Shown here one piece after another: positions 45,271 through 58,289 of a stretch of DNA of 64,000 nt; the stretch's first letter is position 1; every line of letters starts with the position of its first letter. The stretch spans positions 50,392,760 through 50,456,759 of the forward strand of contig CP136069.1 of assembly GCA_032622095.1 (NCBI GenBank). Direction: 5' to 3'. Source of the DNA: Siphonodentalium dalli. Taxonomy: Eukaryota > Mollusca > Scaphopoda > Gadilida > Siphonodentaliidae. The notes beneath the pieces are model-generated. The model was not told where the DNA came from and made no database searches. It worked only from the letters and a program-made list of their open reading frames with translations. A program made the translations under genes and the position numbers.

Positions 45271-45308
45271 TGTATGATGGGCCTACAGGTATATAGACTT
45301 GAGTGCAA

Positions 45309-45750
45309 GCCTGCAAATAGCGTGTCTGTCATTTGTAGAATGAGGTCCCCAGAGGGTGAATTTAGTGACGCTACACTGCATAGTGGGCTAGCATCACTAA
45401 ATTTACCCTCTGGGGGGCCTCATTCTGCTTAGGGCCCTCAACTGCTATGGCAGTCCTAGGATAAGATTGAAGTTCCCCAGTTGAAGTTGGTGATGTTCAC
45501 CCATTTGGAGCCTCGATTATGGATTTTATCTTCTGCAAATTAGGGGATATAGAAACTTCCCAGATGGGAAAACGTAACTAAAAACAATGTTAATTTGATA
45601 CCATAGTTACTTCCCAGAAAATGAGGCCTAAGCAGAATGAGGTCCCCAGAGGGTGAATTTAGTTATGCTAGCCCGCTATGCAGGGTAGCATCACTAAATT
45701 CACCCTCTGTGGACCTCATTCTGCAAATGACAGACACGCTATTTGCAGGC
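45309..45750. repeat. Fold-back with nested palindromes, second design
   Basis: Outer arms 45309-45434 and 45627-45750 are inverted copies ('gcctgcaaatagcgtgtctg' to 'tgcttagg'). Each arm holds its own hairpin of 'agaatgaggtccccagaggg' plus 'tgaatttagt' against the reverse complement. This is the same architecture as 214-680 with unrelated sequence. Confidence 0.85.
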
Positions 45751-45805
45751 TTAAGCGCAAATGATTTGTGATTAAACGTAAAATATTTGCACTTAAGCGC
45801 AAAAA

Positions 45806-46519
45806 ATCATAAGTAATTGTATGTCATAATTTGCAAAGTTCTGTCCAATTCTTGTTAAAATATGACTAGATTCATAACGGTGATATTTGGTTAAATTTCA
45901 TACCGAGTTATGTATAATCGAATTATTGAGGGATCGCGGGATGGACTTGGATCATACGAATGACATATATTCATTGCTCCAATTATCTCTTAACATGAGC
46001 AAATACCAAATGAAGTCACATTTCCGAACCAGTTCCATACAGCAGAAACTGATCTAGAAGATATTAGCGAAAAAAACGTCAAATTCCCTCTTTCAGCTGT
46101 CATTTTAACGACCATCTTGGGCGGGGAGTTCCAATTTTACCCTTAAAATGTGGCATTATATCTCTCAGAGTCATACGAACTGAATATGCCTAATTTTAAA
46201 TCGTATATTTCATGGTGAGATTAATTGCGACATTTATTAAATAATATAATCACGAAACGCTCTATAAATTTGGAAACCCCCTTAAAAAGAGCGGTTAAAG
46301 TGAAATTTCAGCGTGGCTCCATATCTAATATTAAAGAAGATTTACATATGTGCAAAGTTTCATGCTTTAGTAACAATTTGAACAACTGCCTTGAAAATTA
46401 ATTTGACTTAATCTACTCCACTATATGTCCTATATATTATAGTGAATATTTATCGTCGTTTGATTTGCACCGAGTGAACTCATATTCCAAATCGTCACAT
46501 CGACATGAAATTGGGAACT
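45806..46519. other. No gene recognised
   Basis: Interior of the 9.3 kb element; AT-rich with no supported ORF or repeat. Confidence 0.5.
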
Positions 46520-46741
46520 CCCATGTTTATTTCTATATTTCTGACGTCACGGATTTTGCGAACAATATTGCTGGCCAGCGCCCCTATCGTTAATTTACGA
46601 ATTGCTTATAGGTTTGTGTTTTAATCATTAATTTCAAATGAGCTCATTGGTTTGACCTGAAATAGTTTATTCCGCTATTAGATATTAGTTTGATAACGAT
46701 AATCATTGATCGTGGGAAATAGTATATTGGTTTAAAATATG

Positions 46742-46965
46742 TCTATTGATTATTAGTTTTACAATAAGGTCTATTAATTTTACAATAAGTTATTAGTTTT
46801 ACAATAAGTTAATGACGGTTTTAGATATAGGTTTTACTATAAGTTATTAGTTTTACAATAAGGTCTATTAATTTTACAATAGGTTATTAGTTTTACAATA
46901 AGTTAATTACGGTTTTATTTATTAGTTTTACAATGAGTTATTAGTTTTACATTAAGGTCTATTAG
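46742..46965. repeat. ~19 bp minisatellite in the right TIR
   Basis: About nine units of 'ttattagttttacaataag' with 'gtctattaattttacaat' variants. It is not expanded in the left TIR. Confidence 0.88.
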
Positions 46966-47315
46966 TTTGATAACGATAATCACTGATCGTGAGAAATCGT
47001 CTATTGGTTGGAAATATGGCTATTGAAACGGAATGTACGTTTACTGAATATGAGCAAAGCTGTATTACTTGTTTGTTATTAGATATTAGTTGAACAATGA
47101 ATACTATTAAATTAAAATAGAATATTAATTTTGCAGCGGTCAACGTTGATTGTGAATCTAATCTGTTAACACGTAATTGTCTCTTATTGAATCAAAGAAC
47201 GACCATTGGTTTGAAAATGGAGACTATTGTTTTGAAATAGATTGTAGTTGTTTTTACAAACACCATTAACTTTTATTTCGTGTAATTTCCGACCGAATGG
47301 CTGCCCATACTCCTC

Positions 47316-48411
47316 GCCTTTGCCGATTATGCAGAAGCTTGGAAACTTCAAGTCAATACAAAAAAGACCAAATTAATGATTTTCACGAAGAAGTGGTCAA
47401 AAAATCTTCCCACATTCATGTATAAAGGCTGTGTTCTAGAAATAGTTAAAGAATTCACTGATTTAGGGGTTCAATTATTTTATAATGGTCGCTTCTGCCA
47501 GAACATAAAGAAAACGGTTAATTCTGCAACGAGATCCACGTACGGACTGCTTAATAAGGTCCGAAAACTAAACTTACCCATTGATATTATGCTTGATTTA
47601 TTCGATAAGATGATTTTACCTATTTTACTGTATGGGAGTGAGATATGGTGTTTTGAACGTATTCAAAGTGTAGAGACACTACATCTAAAATTTTGTAAGA
47701 TGGTTGCGTCCATCAAAATGAGTACCCCCAATTACATAGTTTATGCAGAATTCGCACGACACCCCGTCTCTATAGAAATAACATGCCGAGCTCTGACATA
47801 TTGGTCAAAGCTCGTATCGAGTAACGGCTCTGAGCTAGCTAAGAATATTTATACCTTAATTTATCAGACACATGAGATGAACTCACAGACAGCAGACAAA
47901 AATAACTCCAAATGGTTATGTTTTGTCAAAAATGCTCTTTATGATTGGAAATTGCAATCAAAGTGGATCACCCAGACGGGCCTGACCGCTACTGAACTGA
48001 GAAATGCAAAAACTGTTCTCAAACAACGTCATTGGGACGCACTACTCGTTGAAAATAAACACATCTGCTTCATCGAAGGTCCAATTTTATAGTTTTATTA
48101 AAACTGACTACGGTTACCCAAATTACTTGAAGATTTTGCAGTCTAATCTATCGATATACCTCTTGAAGCTCAGAACTGCAAATCATAAACTGCCTATAGA
48201 GTGCGCAAGATGGAAGAAATCTCAGAATGATAATGACAATAGGATATGCACCACATGTGGAGAATATTTAGGAGACGAATACCATTTAGTTATTATATGC
48301 AGTCATTTGGATGAAATCAGAAAACAATATATCCCTGACGGCCTGACTACTTTTGGAAGAACCCTAGGAGAGAGAAATTCCATGGTCTCCTATCTCTTCA
48401 AAATATAAGCC
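47316..48411 (+). pseudogene. LINE A fragment 3: RT thumb and C-terminal zinc motif
   Basis: Resumes LINE A directly after the 9.3 kb insertion: 'FADYAEAWKLQVNTKKTKLM', 'FTDLGVQLFYNGRF', 'ILPILLYGSEIW', and 'ITCRALTYWSKL'. A frameshift near 48060-48090 moves the reading to the frame of 'YSFIKTDYGYPNYL' and the terminal Cys/His knuckle 'CTTCGEYLGDEYHLVIIC', common at the C-terminus of this LINE group. The stop is at about 48406. Confidence 0.88.
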
Positions 48412-48680
48412 TCATAAAAAGACTATGCATATTCCTAAGGTGTGCCTTTAAGAAGGTGTCTTATACTATATAATCGAAATCCTTTATTGTTATGGGTGAA
48501 CACATGTAATTATCATACTTGCTAAGTTTATCGCCTATTATTGTGTAATCTAATTTAATTACTGCTGTGTATATGAAATGAACAATGATTAATGTGATAT
48601 TCAAAGTTGTGTACATAGTGTATATACGTTTTGCTTGTTTCACTGTTATGTGACTTATGCAATAAATCAATCAATCAAGA
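48412..48680 (+). other. LINE A 3' UTR with AATAAA and (AATC)n tail
   Basis: About 270 bp after the stop ends in 'caataaatcaatcaatcaag': AATAAA at 48661-48666 merges into a short tetranucleotide tail, typical for LINEs with microsatellite-like 3' ends. The right boundary of the LINE is therefore near 48680. Confidence 0.75.
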
Positions 48681-48805
48681 TTCGTGTTGCCAGGTGTACG
48701 CATTCTTCGTCGGTAGTGCGTCTACTCGCATTTATTTGAAACAAACGTCGCACTTTTGTTGAATTCGAGTCGTCGGTAGTGCGACGTTTGTTTCAAGGGT
48801 TAGGG

Positions 48806-49650
48806 TAATGTGGGGCACGATGCGACGAGGGGCATAATGCGACAGACGGTCGTTAACAGGACATATGTTTTTCTATGACTGAAGTTGAATCGCAAAATTA
48901 TTATTTTTAGTAAGACCAATCATAGAAGTGGACATCCAAATTGGACCGACATCATTATGACTGTTTAATCTCACATTCGAAATGCCGGAGTAGAGGTACC
49001 CACATTTGGTGACCCGATTTTTGAATGGTTTATAACTTTCGGCAGGTCTTGTAAATGTAAAAACGAGAACATCTTACCACTACCACCAAAGCTATATGCG
49101 TATTTTGGTAGAGTAAGACAAGTTCTATAGTAATTTGATCAGTTCTATATGTTCACCGGTTATTCACATTCACTCATATTGGGTGAGAGGCAGGTTGTCT
49201 GGTTGTGGGGCATAATGCGACACTCGGGTGCAAACAGTACGAGAAAAAAGTTATGATTAGGCATATGGCAAATCAAACCTGGAAAAATAAATCTTATCGT
49301 GACCTTAATTCAAAAGAATAGAAATAAAAAACATATTAGATAATTCCCAAACATTAAAAGATGATATAGGTAAATAATTATTGTTAACCCTACCCCTGCC
49401 CTTTTCCTGATATCAAACTTTATTGTGCTAATTGTTACCCGCCATAAGAAATCAATAAAATGTCGCATTGGTCTGCTGCTATGACTTTAAATACCTTCTT
49501 TCAATGCACAAAAGAAAAGAAACTACAGACATTCTTGCATTTATTATGTCCGGTATATGCTGATGTTGTAATGTCAAAGGCGTCTCATTGTACCCCGTGT
49601 ATGGGGCAATATGCGACAAATTGGGTAGGTCGACGGGGAGTAATGGTTTT
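48806..49650. repeat. Sparse repeat of 'ggggca(t/c)aatgcgaca'
   Basis: The motif occurs near 48831 ('ggggcataatgcgacag'), 49206 and 49603, with 'ggggcacgatgcgac' at 48813 just before. It probably marks one old element whose borders I cannot set. No ORF is credible. Confidence 0.45.
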
Positions 49651-49721
49651 CAGAAATGGGTGCTTCACAGGCAAGTGTGGGTAATAATATGTATACTAGA
49701 AATATTTATCTAACTTTAAGT

Positions 49722-52266
49722 TTAATAATCCTGTATGGCATAATATGCTTTCTTAGCTTTGTCTGATAAGCTATCAGCAGCTTTGATTAAGGTTCCACCT
49801 TTGTGAAAAATAATACCTAAATATTTATATTCATCCACCATCTCTAATTCAAGAGGTCCAAAATAGAAATGTTGTTCACTGTGATCTATATTAACATTTT
49901 TGGAAAATATCATTGTCTTAGTCTTATTTGTGTTAACAGTTAGCTTCCAATCATTGCAGTATCTTTCAAGACTACCAAGGCAGTTTTGCAGACCATCTTG
50001 AGTCTCAGAAATGAGCACCAAATCATCTGCATATAGTAGATGACTAAATTTAGTTTCATGTAATAATACAGGTGTAGACAGATGGGAGTGCATATATTCT
50101 GTGATATCATCGACATATAAATTAAATAATATTGGTCTAAGACTAACACCTTGCTTCACATCAAAATACTTTAAATGGTTCACTGTAACCATTGTCCAAT
50201 TTACAAGCATACATGGTGTTAGAGTACATGCTTGTTATTATGTTATAAAATTTCCCGTTTATACCTTTCGCTTGTAATTTTTTGAATAATAATGGTCTTG
50301 ATACACTATCAAAGGCTTTCCTCAAGTCAATAAATGCAGCATATAATTGCTTTTGGTCACATAAAATGTATTTATTTAAAATTGTTTTCAGAACAACTAT
50401 GTGGTCACTTGTTCTACTTCCTTGACGAAATCCTATTTGGTTCATAGATAACTTATCTTCAGTTTCCAAGTATTCACTGAGTCTCTTTTGTAGAATATTT
50501 GTGAACAATTTACCCAAACAGCTGGTTATACTTATTCCCCTATAATTATTACAGTCAGTTGGGTCACCAGATTTTTGGATAGATGTGAGTAAAGACAGGT
50601 TCCATTCTTTTGGAAAAGTTCCGCAATCAAGTATTTTATTAAATAGTTTAGTTATAGTTAGTGACAGAATGTCTGAACTGCTTTTTATGAATTCATTTAG
50701 TATAAGATCTGGTCCTTCTCTCTTGCCTGATTTAAGATTTTTTATTCCTTTCTTAATTTCAGAACATGTGAAGGGTCTATTTAGAAATTGATTTTCTATT
50801 GGTGTATCTTTATCGACTTGAATTGTATCAGATATATTTTTTTCAGTAGATATTTGTTCAGATGTCATTGATTGATCATCATGGGTAGTTAGTAATTTGG
50901 TGTAGTGTTCTATCCATTGTTTATCTGTAATTGGTGATTTTGCTACAGTTTTTGTTTTGTGTAAATTATTAAATACTTTCCAAAATTGTTTGGAGTTGTT
51001 CGGATTTATGTTGTTCATATCTTCAGTTAGAGACTCAGTGAATTTTTTTCTCAGTTTCTTTCTTAATCTGTTATATTGTCTACGTGTGGAGCAAAAATGA
51101 TTGTCTTAATGCATAATTCTGTGGTTCCTTTCTTAGTTTTTTCCCAAGTGATCTTACCTCTCTTCTTGTACTGAAACATTCATAGTTCATCCACTCTTTT
51201 TTGTATTTCTTAAGTTTTTCTTCTGATTATTAAATTGAATAAAATGAATAGAAGCATGTGCAGTATTTTTAAAAATGTCTCCAAGTTCAGAAACAAGTAG
51301 GTTTATATTTCTTTCATTTTTATCTTCAATCATATCATTAAGGTTGAGAATGTTTTCAATGTTATCTGAGATAGCAAATGCCCTCCTGAAGTTATTTGTA
51401 GATTCACAATCCCAAATATATTTTCCAGGTAAGTTGAAATTTGTTAAGTTTGAGTTAATGACATCTTTATTAGGTGTTTTCAAAATAACTGATATTGGCG
51501 TGTGATCAGAATATTCATTTGGTGGATGAACTTTGAAATGTAAAACTCTGTAAAAGATGCAATCATGTAGTCAACAGTACTTTGCCCATTCATGCTGAAA
51601 AAGGTATTATATCCCAAAGAGTCCCCGATAAATCTACCATTCAATATTCTTAGCTGCATATTCTTACATATGTTAGTCAAGAGTTCACCATGTATATTAT
51701 TCTTTTCATCCATGTTGTATCGTTCAATTTCATGATCTGGTACATAATAGTCAGTAATTAGTTGTTCATTTGAAACATGCTTTATAGAATCATTTTTGGT
51801 GAAATCATGTAAACCAGCTGTTCTAGCATTAAAATCACCACAAAGAATAATTTCGCCTTGATTTTGAAAAGATAATATTTCATCACGGATGCCTTCAAAA
51901 ACACATTCGGATGTAGTTCTGTTGATGATCGGTTGTATATACATAAAACCGATAAAAATAGGTTTATCAGGATCATTTTCAAGTTTTAACCACATGGAAT
52001 TGTCTGTTAGTTTTACTTGTGTGATATGTTTCCTTAAAGATGGTTTACAATACACTAACATGCCACCTGAATTTCTTCCTCGCTTCTTTTTTCTTTTGGC
52101 TGTAGAGGAAAATGGTGTACAGAAACCATCAATATTATCAGGTGACCCATTATACATGGTTTCTGTCGGACAAATTACATCATATTTTTTTAAAAACTGA
52201 AATGAAACTATTATCAGATAGTTTCTTTCCTAAGCCATGAACATTCCAATAACCAATTGTGATCAT
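49722..52266 (-). pseudogene. LINE B: APE endonuclease and reverse transcriptase, frameshifted
   Basis: Minus-strand reading starts at ATG 52264-52266 with 'GYWNVHGLGKKLSD', the usual start of an APE-type endonuclease. A seven-A tract near 52190 shifts the frame; the rest of the endonuclease (52157-51530) shows 'GDFNARTA' and 'STVDYMIAS'. A second shift near 51535 and further breaks near 51187 and 51090 separate it from the linker 'FWKVFNNL'. The RT carries 'NLKSGKREGPDLILNEF', 'NYRGISITSCLGKLF', 'FIDLRKAFDSVSR' and YADD (about 50030). Where the usual 'SP.LF' block is expected it has 'GVSLRPILF', an atypical residue. It ends at 49722 after 'KKAYYAIQDY', so the C-terminal part and 3' UTR are missing. 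Same broad group as LINE A but a different family. Confidence 0.88.
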
Positions 52267-52835
52267 ATTTCATCCAAATTATATCGGTGGGGAGATGCCT
52301 TGAAATGTATAACGTTAAATGTATTATCATTAAAGATAAACCAATATAACTTTGATTTTCAAGTATAATTCTGAATCAAGTAATGTTATAATAGTTATTT
52401 GACTTTCATAGATCTGATATCTCAACTCCAGTACATTTAATTCTTGAAGTAACATTTTTGAGTTGTTATCTTTTGTTTTAGATATTTATATATACTGCCA
52501 GTTTCGTATATATTATGATTAAAGAATCTTCACAAATATGTGATTCACAAATAACTGATAAATGCATACTATGTTGTAATTTGGATCTGAAGTAAAAACC
52601 ATATACTACATTTTAATTTATAACACAATGCGTAACTATGGAGCAATAGTAATAAAGGTAAATGTATTGTTCTGTCCCATGTATGGATACTCTAACATTC
52701 GCATATGACTGATTGATTGATTTTGAAAGTAAAGCTGAAGCTCTGAAAACAAATGTGATCTTATGATGGATCATGAACTAAATGCTTTGTGTATAAGTGA
52801 GTGATTATATGGAACCATGAATGATGGTGTGGGAT
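52267..52835. other. Possibly LINE B 5' region; nothing else
   Basis: AT-rich. LINEs of this group usually have an upstream ORF1, but I recognise none here. Confidence 0.4.
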
Positions 52836-55644
<2,809 letters not shown>

Positions 55645-57745
55645 TAGAGCTGGGACGGTTATGGGTTTTTCGTGACCGGTTATGAACGGCAAAAAACCGC
55701 GATTAACCGGTTAACCACATATTATAGGTACTATTATGGGTGGGTAAGCCCAGTATGCAGAACGGCGATGATTGTGATGCTCACTGACATGGTAAGTTCA
55801 GGGTTTCCGTTAGTACGGCTCAGCGTCCGTAGGACGGCCTCATTCCCCTCGCATATTATCTGTTTGGTTCATACATATACCAAATGTCAGTCGCAATGTC
55901 GTAAACAAATCCGGTTACAACGGGAGTTCGGGTGTTAAATAGAATACTGGTGAAAAAGCGGGTCAAATAGCGACGTTAGATACAGCGTAATGCATGTCGC
56001 GGTAACATAAAAAAATGTCGGACTGCTGAATATGCATATTTTTGTGTACGGGATGAAACTACTCATGCTCGAAAATCCCGTGATATCGTAGGATTACATA
56101 ATTTGATCAAAGAACGCCGAATTTCTTAGTCGGGACATTTTTATGCACGGGATTTTCATGAATGAAACTGCTCCTCTCCGAGATCCCGTGCTATCGTACG
56201 GTGGTACATAATAAATGGGTCCCCCTGCAGAGTCCATGAGGTATAGAACGGAGTTTTAGCCAACGTGTTATAAAATATAATTTGGCGGGAGATGTGAACA
56301 CGTGCGTCGTTGATTGTGCTTGGGGACAACGCAACTATTATTTACCGTCCTTTGACATTATCTCCATATTGGGGAGGGGGTATGTGTTTGTCTTTATCAC
56401 CCATGTATGTAATATGGTTCAAATGAATGGTGTTGTTAACTTGTCACTATGAATTCCCACTATAAAGACTGATTTCGGGACAGGTTCCGTTTTACTGTGA
56501 AATAAATCACGTTGGGATTTTGTTGACTATGCGCATAATAAGCAATTGCGGTCGTCAGTTTATGGACTAATATATAGAGACTAGTGAACAAGCTACGCGT
56601 TCCGAGTGAAAGATGTCCCTACCCACAGGTATTAGGCACAATTTTGTTTTTAAATTTAATAAAAATCTCTTTTTATTAATTTTTTTTGGTGCCAAATACC
56701 TGTGTCGCTACCATTCGTATTTTGCCGCTATAAATAGCTCCTGCAGTATGACGTCACAGCGCACAAATAGTTTTACGATTGACAGCGTATATCATGTCAG
56801 TTTCATTTTCACAGAAGCTGCTTGCAATTCTAGGAAATACTTTATTCAATTCTCCTTGCTATCTATTATTGGTCAATGCATAGATGTTTTGTAGTGTTTA
56901 AATTCATCGGAATCTTATTGTATAAATTTGTAAACAATAACTAGTAGCTTGTTCATTTATATATAATCTTCAATCAGACGGCAGTCTTATGTGCGTAATT
57001 AGTTGATTGATTATCTGGATACCATCAACAGAATTAATGCACCCACGGAAATGATTGACTTGCGTAATATATACGTAGCTTTGGTTGCTTTGTGAGACTC
57101 TTATGTGCAAGGAAATTGCTACTTTTCAGTGTCAATTTACTCAAATAACAAAATTTTCGCCCGACGGGACGAACCATGGTCGTCCCGTCGCGTTATGTGT
57201 TTCCCCAATACGGACTCATTAATTTCCCCCTCGCGGAAACCCTGAAGTTTGAGAACGGCTCCTGCCCATTATACAAAGAAGTTGTCACCCATGACACACA
57301 TAATCACATATCTAATTAAGTACACATCTTCAATTTATTACTGAATAAAATAAATATACAATGTCATTCCCCTGTGAGGCTGTGTTGTGTTCATTTATTG
57401 TCCTTGTAAAATTACTCCATCGCCATCGGGATATGTGATCGGGCGGGAAGCTGAACACACCGACACGAAAGTGACGACTAGAAAGGTTTAATATACATTC
57501 CGGAATATTTTATAGGCTGTTAAATGTAGCCTTCAAAGAGCCGATACACTGCGTTTGATGTTGTTCCGTCAATCTCGGATTCATTTTAATTGACGGAGAC
57601 AGATTAACCCTCTTATAGCCAGTTATAGCTGACCATCACAGTGATCATACACTATAATAGTGATGTTACGGTTAACCGACCACGGCAAATCCGTGACCGG
57701 TCACGGCCATAGTTGGTGGTTAACCGCATAACCGTCCCAGCTCTA
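55645..57745. mobile_element. hAT-like non-autonomous element, 2.1 kb
   Basis: TAGAGCTGGGACGGTTATG at 55645 and its inverse ending at 57745 are termini of the type seen in hAT families. Subterminal 'gtgaccggt' and 'accggttaacc' motifs are repeated in both orientations. The expected 8 bp TSD is not visible (CTCGGAAG versus CTATTCAA), so the copy is old or rearranged. Inside, a ~118 bp direct repeat with 'cgggat..catga..gaaact(a/g)ctc' and 'gatcccgtg' lies near 56040 and 56155. No transposase. Confidence 0.68.
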
Positions 57746-58289
57746 CTATTCAAGAGACACAGCATTATTTGAACACAGGCCATACAATACTATATGTTAT
57801 AACAAACATAATCTCATTGTTTCTAACGATTGTTCCGATAATAACAGAAAGGACAGCATTTGTATTGTCACACATATAAAGTGCAGTTACATGAACAGTG
57901 TTTCTATTTATATTGCGCATGACCACTGCAGGCCTGCGTATTGGAGGCGAACGACGGTTCGGTTCACCTGGAGGTTGTGAAATCTAGGTCGCGTCAAAGT
58001 TGTATGTGGCTCTCGTGATACTGAATATAACAGTTTGTGTAACCTATGGGTACCTAAGCACAACCAGACAACCGACAAATACGTTACGGCTTACGATTTA
58101 TTTTGCATTCGGCAGGCCTGCCAGTGCCAATTTCAAAAGATTCCAAAACATGGCTCTTCTCCTTCTATTACTACATATCCATATGATTATCTGGTAAATA
58201 GAAAACCTAAATGAATAACACAAATGAAAGCATTTGTATCATCACACATATAAAGCGCCGTTCCGCAAGAAGCCTTTATATTGTGCATG
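57746..58289. other. No recognisable feature
   Basis: AT-rich; no supported gene. Confidence 0.45.

Larger units (their letters stand above)
37960..47315. mobile_element. 9,344 bp TIR element with 6 bp TSD, inserted in LINE A
   Basis: CTCCTC at 37960-37965 and 47310-47315 flanks TATGGGCAGCCATTCGGTCG and its inverse. The outer 49 bp of the two ends differ at one base. Similarity continues inward for about 0.8-0.9 kb (to about 38880 and 46520), through 'ttaatggtg', 'ttgaccg(a/c)tgcaaaattaat', 'taaacgtacattccgtttca' and 'ccgtgacgtca', despite different tandem expansions. Excising the element and one CTCCTC gives the RT a YADD-to-Trp spacing of 25 residues, identical to that in LINE B. This supports the 6 bp TSD over a 3 bp reading. 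Polinton/Maverick elements have 6 bp TSDs and long TIRs, but I see no polymerase, integrase or capsid gene and the ends do not begin AG. It is non-autonomous and of unknown superfamily. Confidence 0.88.
33838..48805. mobile_element. Outer inverted termini enclosing a nested 15 kb block
   Basis: CCCTTGGAACAAACGTCGCA at 33841 and its inverted partner ending in TGTTTCAAGGG at 48802 carry on inward to '(c)gactcgaattcaa'. TTA adjoins both outer edges (33838-33840, 48803-48805), which would fit a 3 bp TSD as in PIF/Harbinger. Internal copies of 'tagtgcgtctactcgcattta' lie at 34786 and 48714 in the same orientation. The original element was probably only about 1.2-1.3 kb; the rest is the LINE and what inserted into it. 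That these are true element ends is an inference. Confidence 0.5.

Noticed and set aside
37966-47309. Assignment of the 9.3 kb element to Polinton/Maverick
   Set aside because: TSD length and long TIRs fit, but no polymerase, integrase, ATPase or capsid sequence was recognised and the tips do not begin with AG.
48741-48805. LINE A target-site duplication at 34.97 and 48.68 kb
   Set aside because: I compared the flanks of the LINE and found no convincing short direct repeat, so none is claimed.
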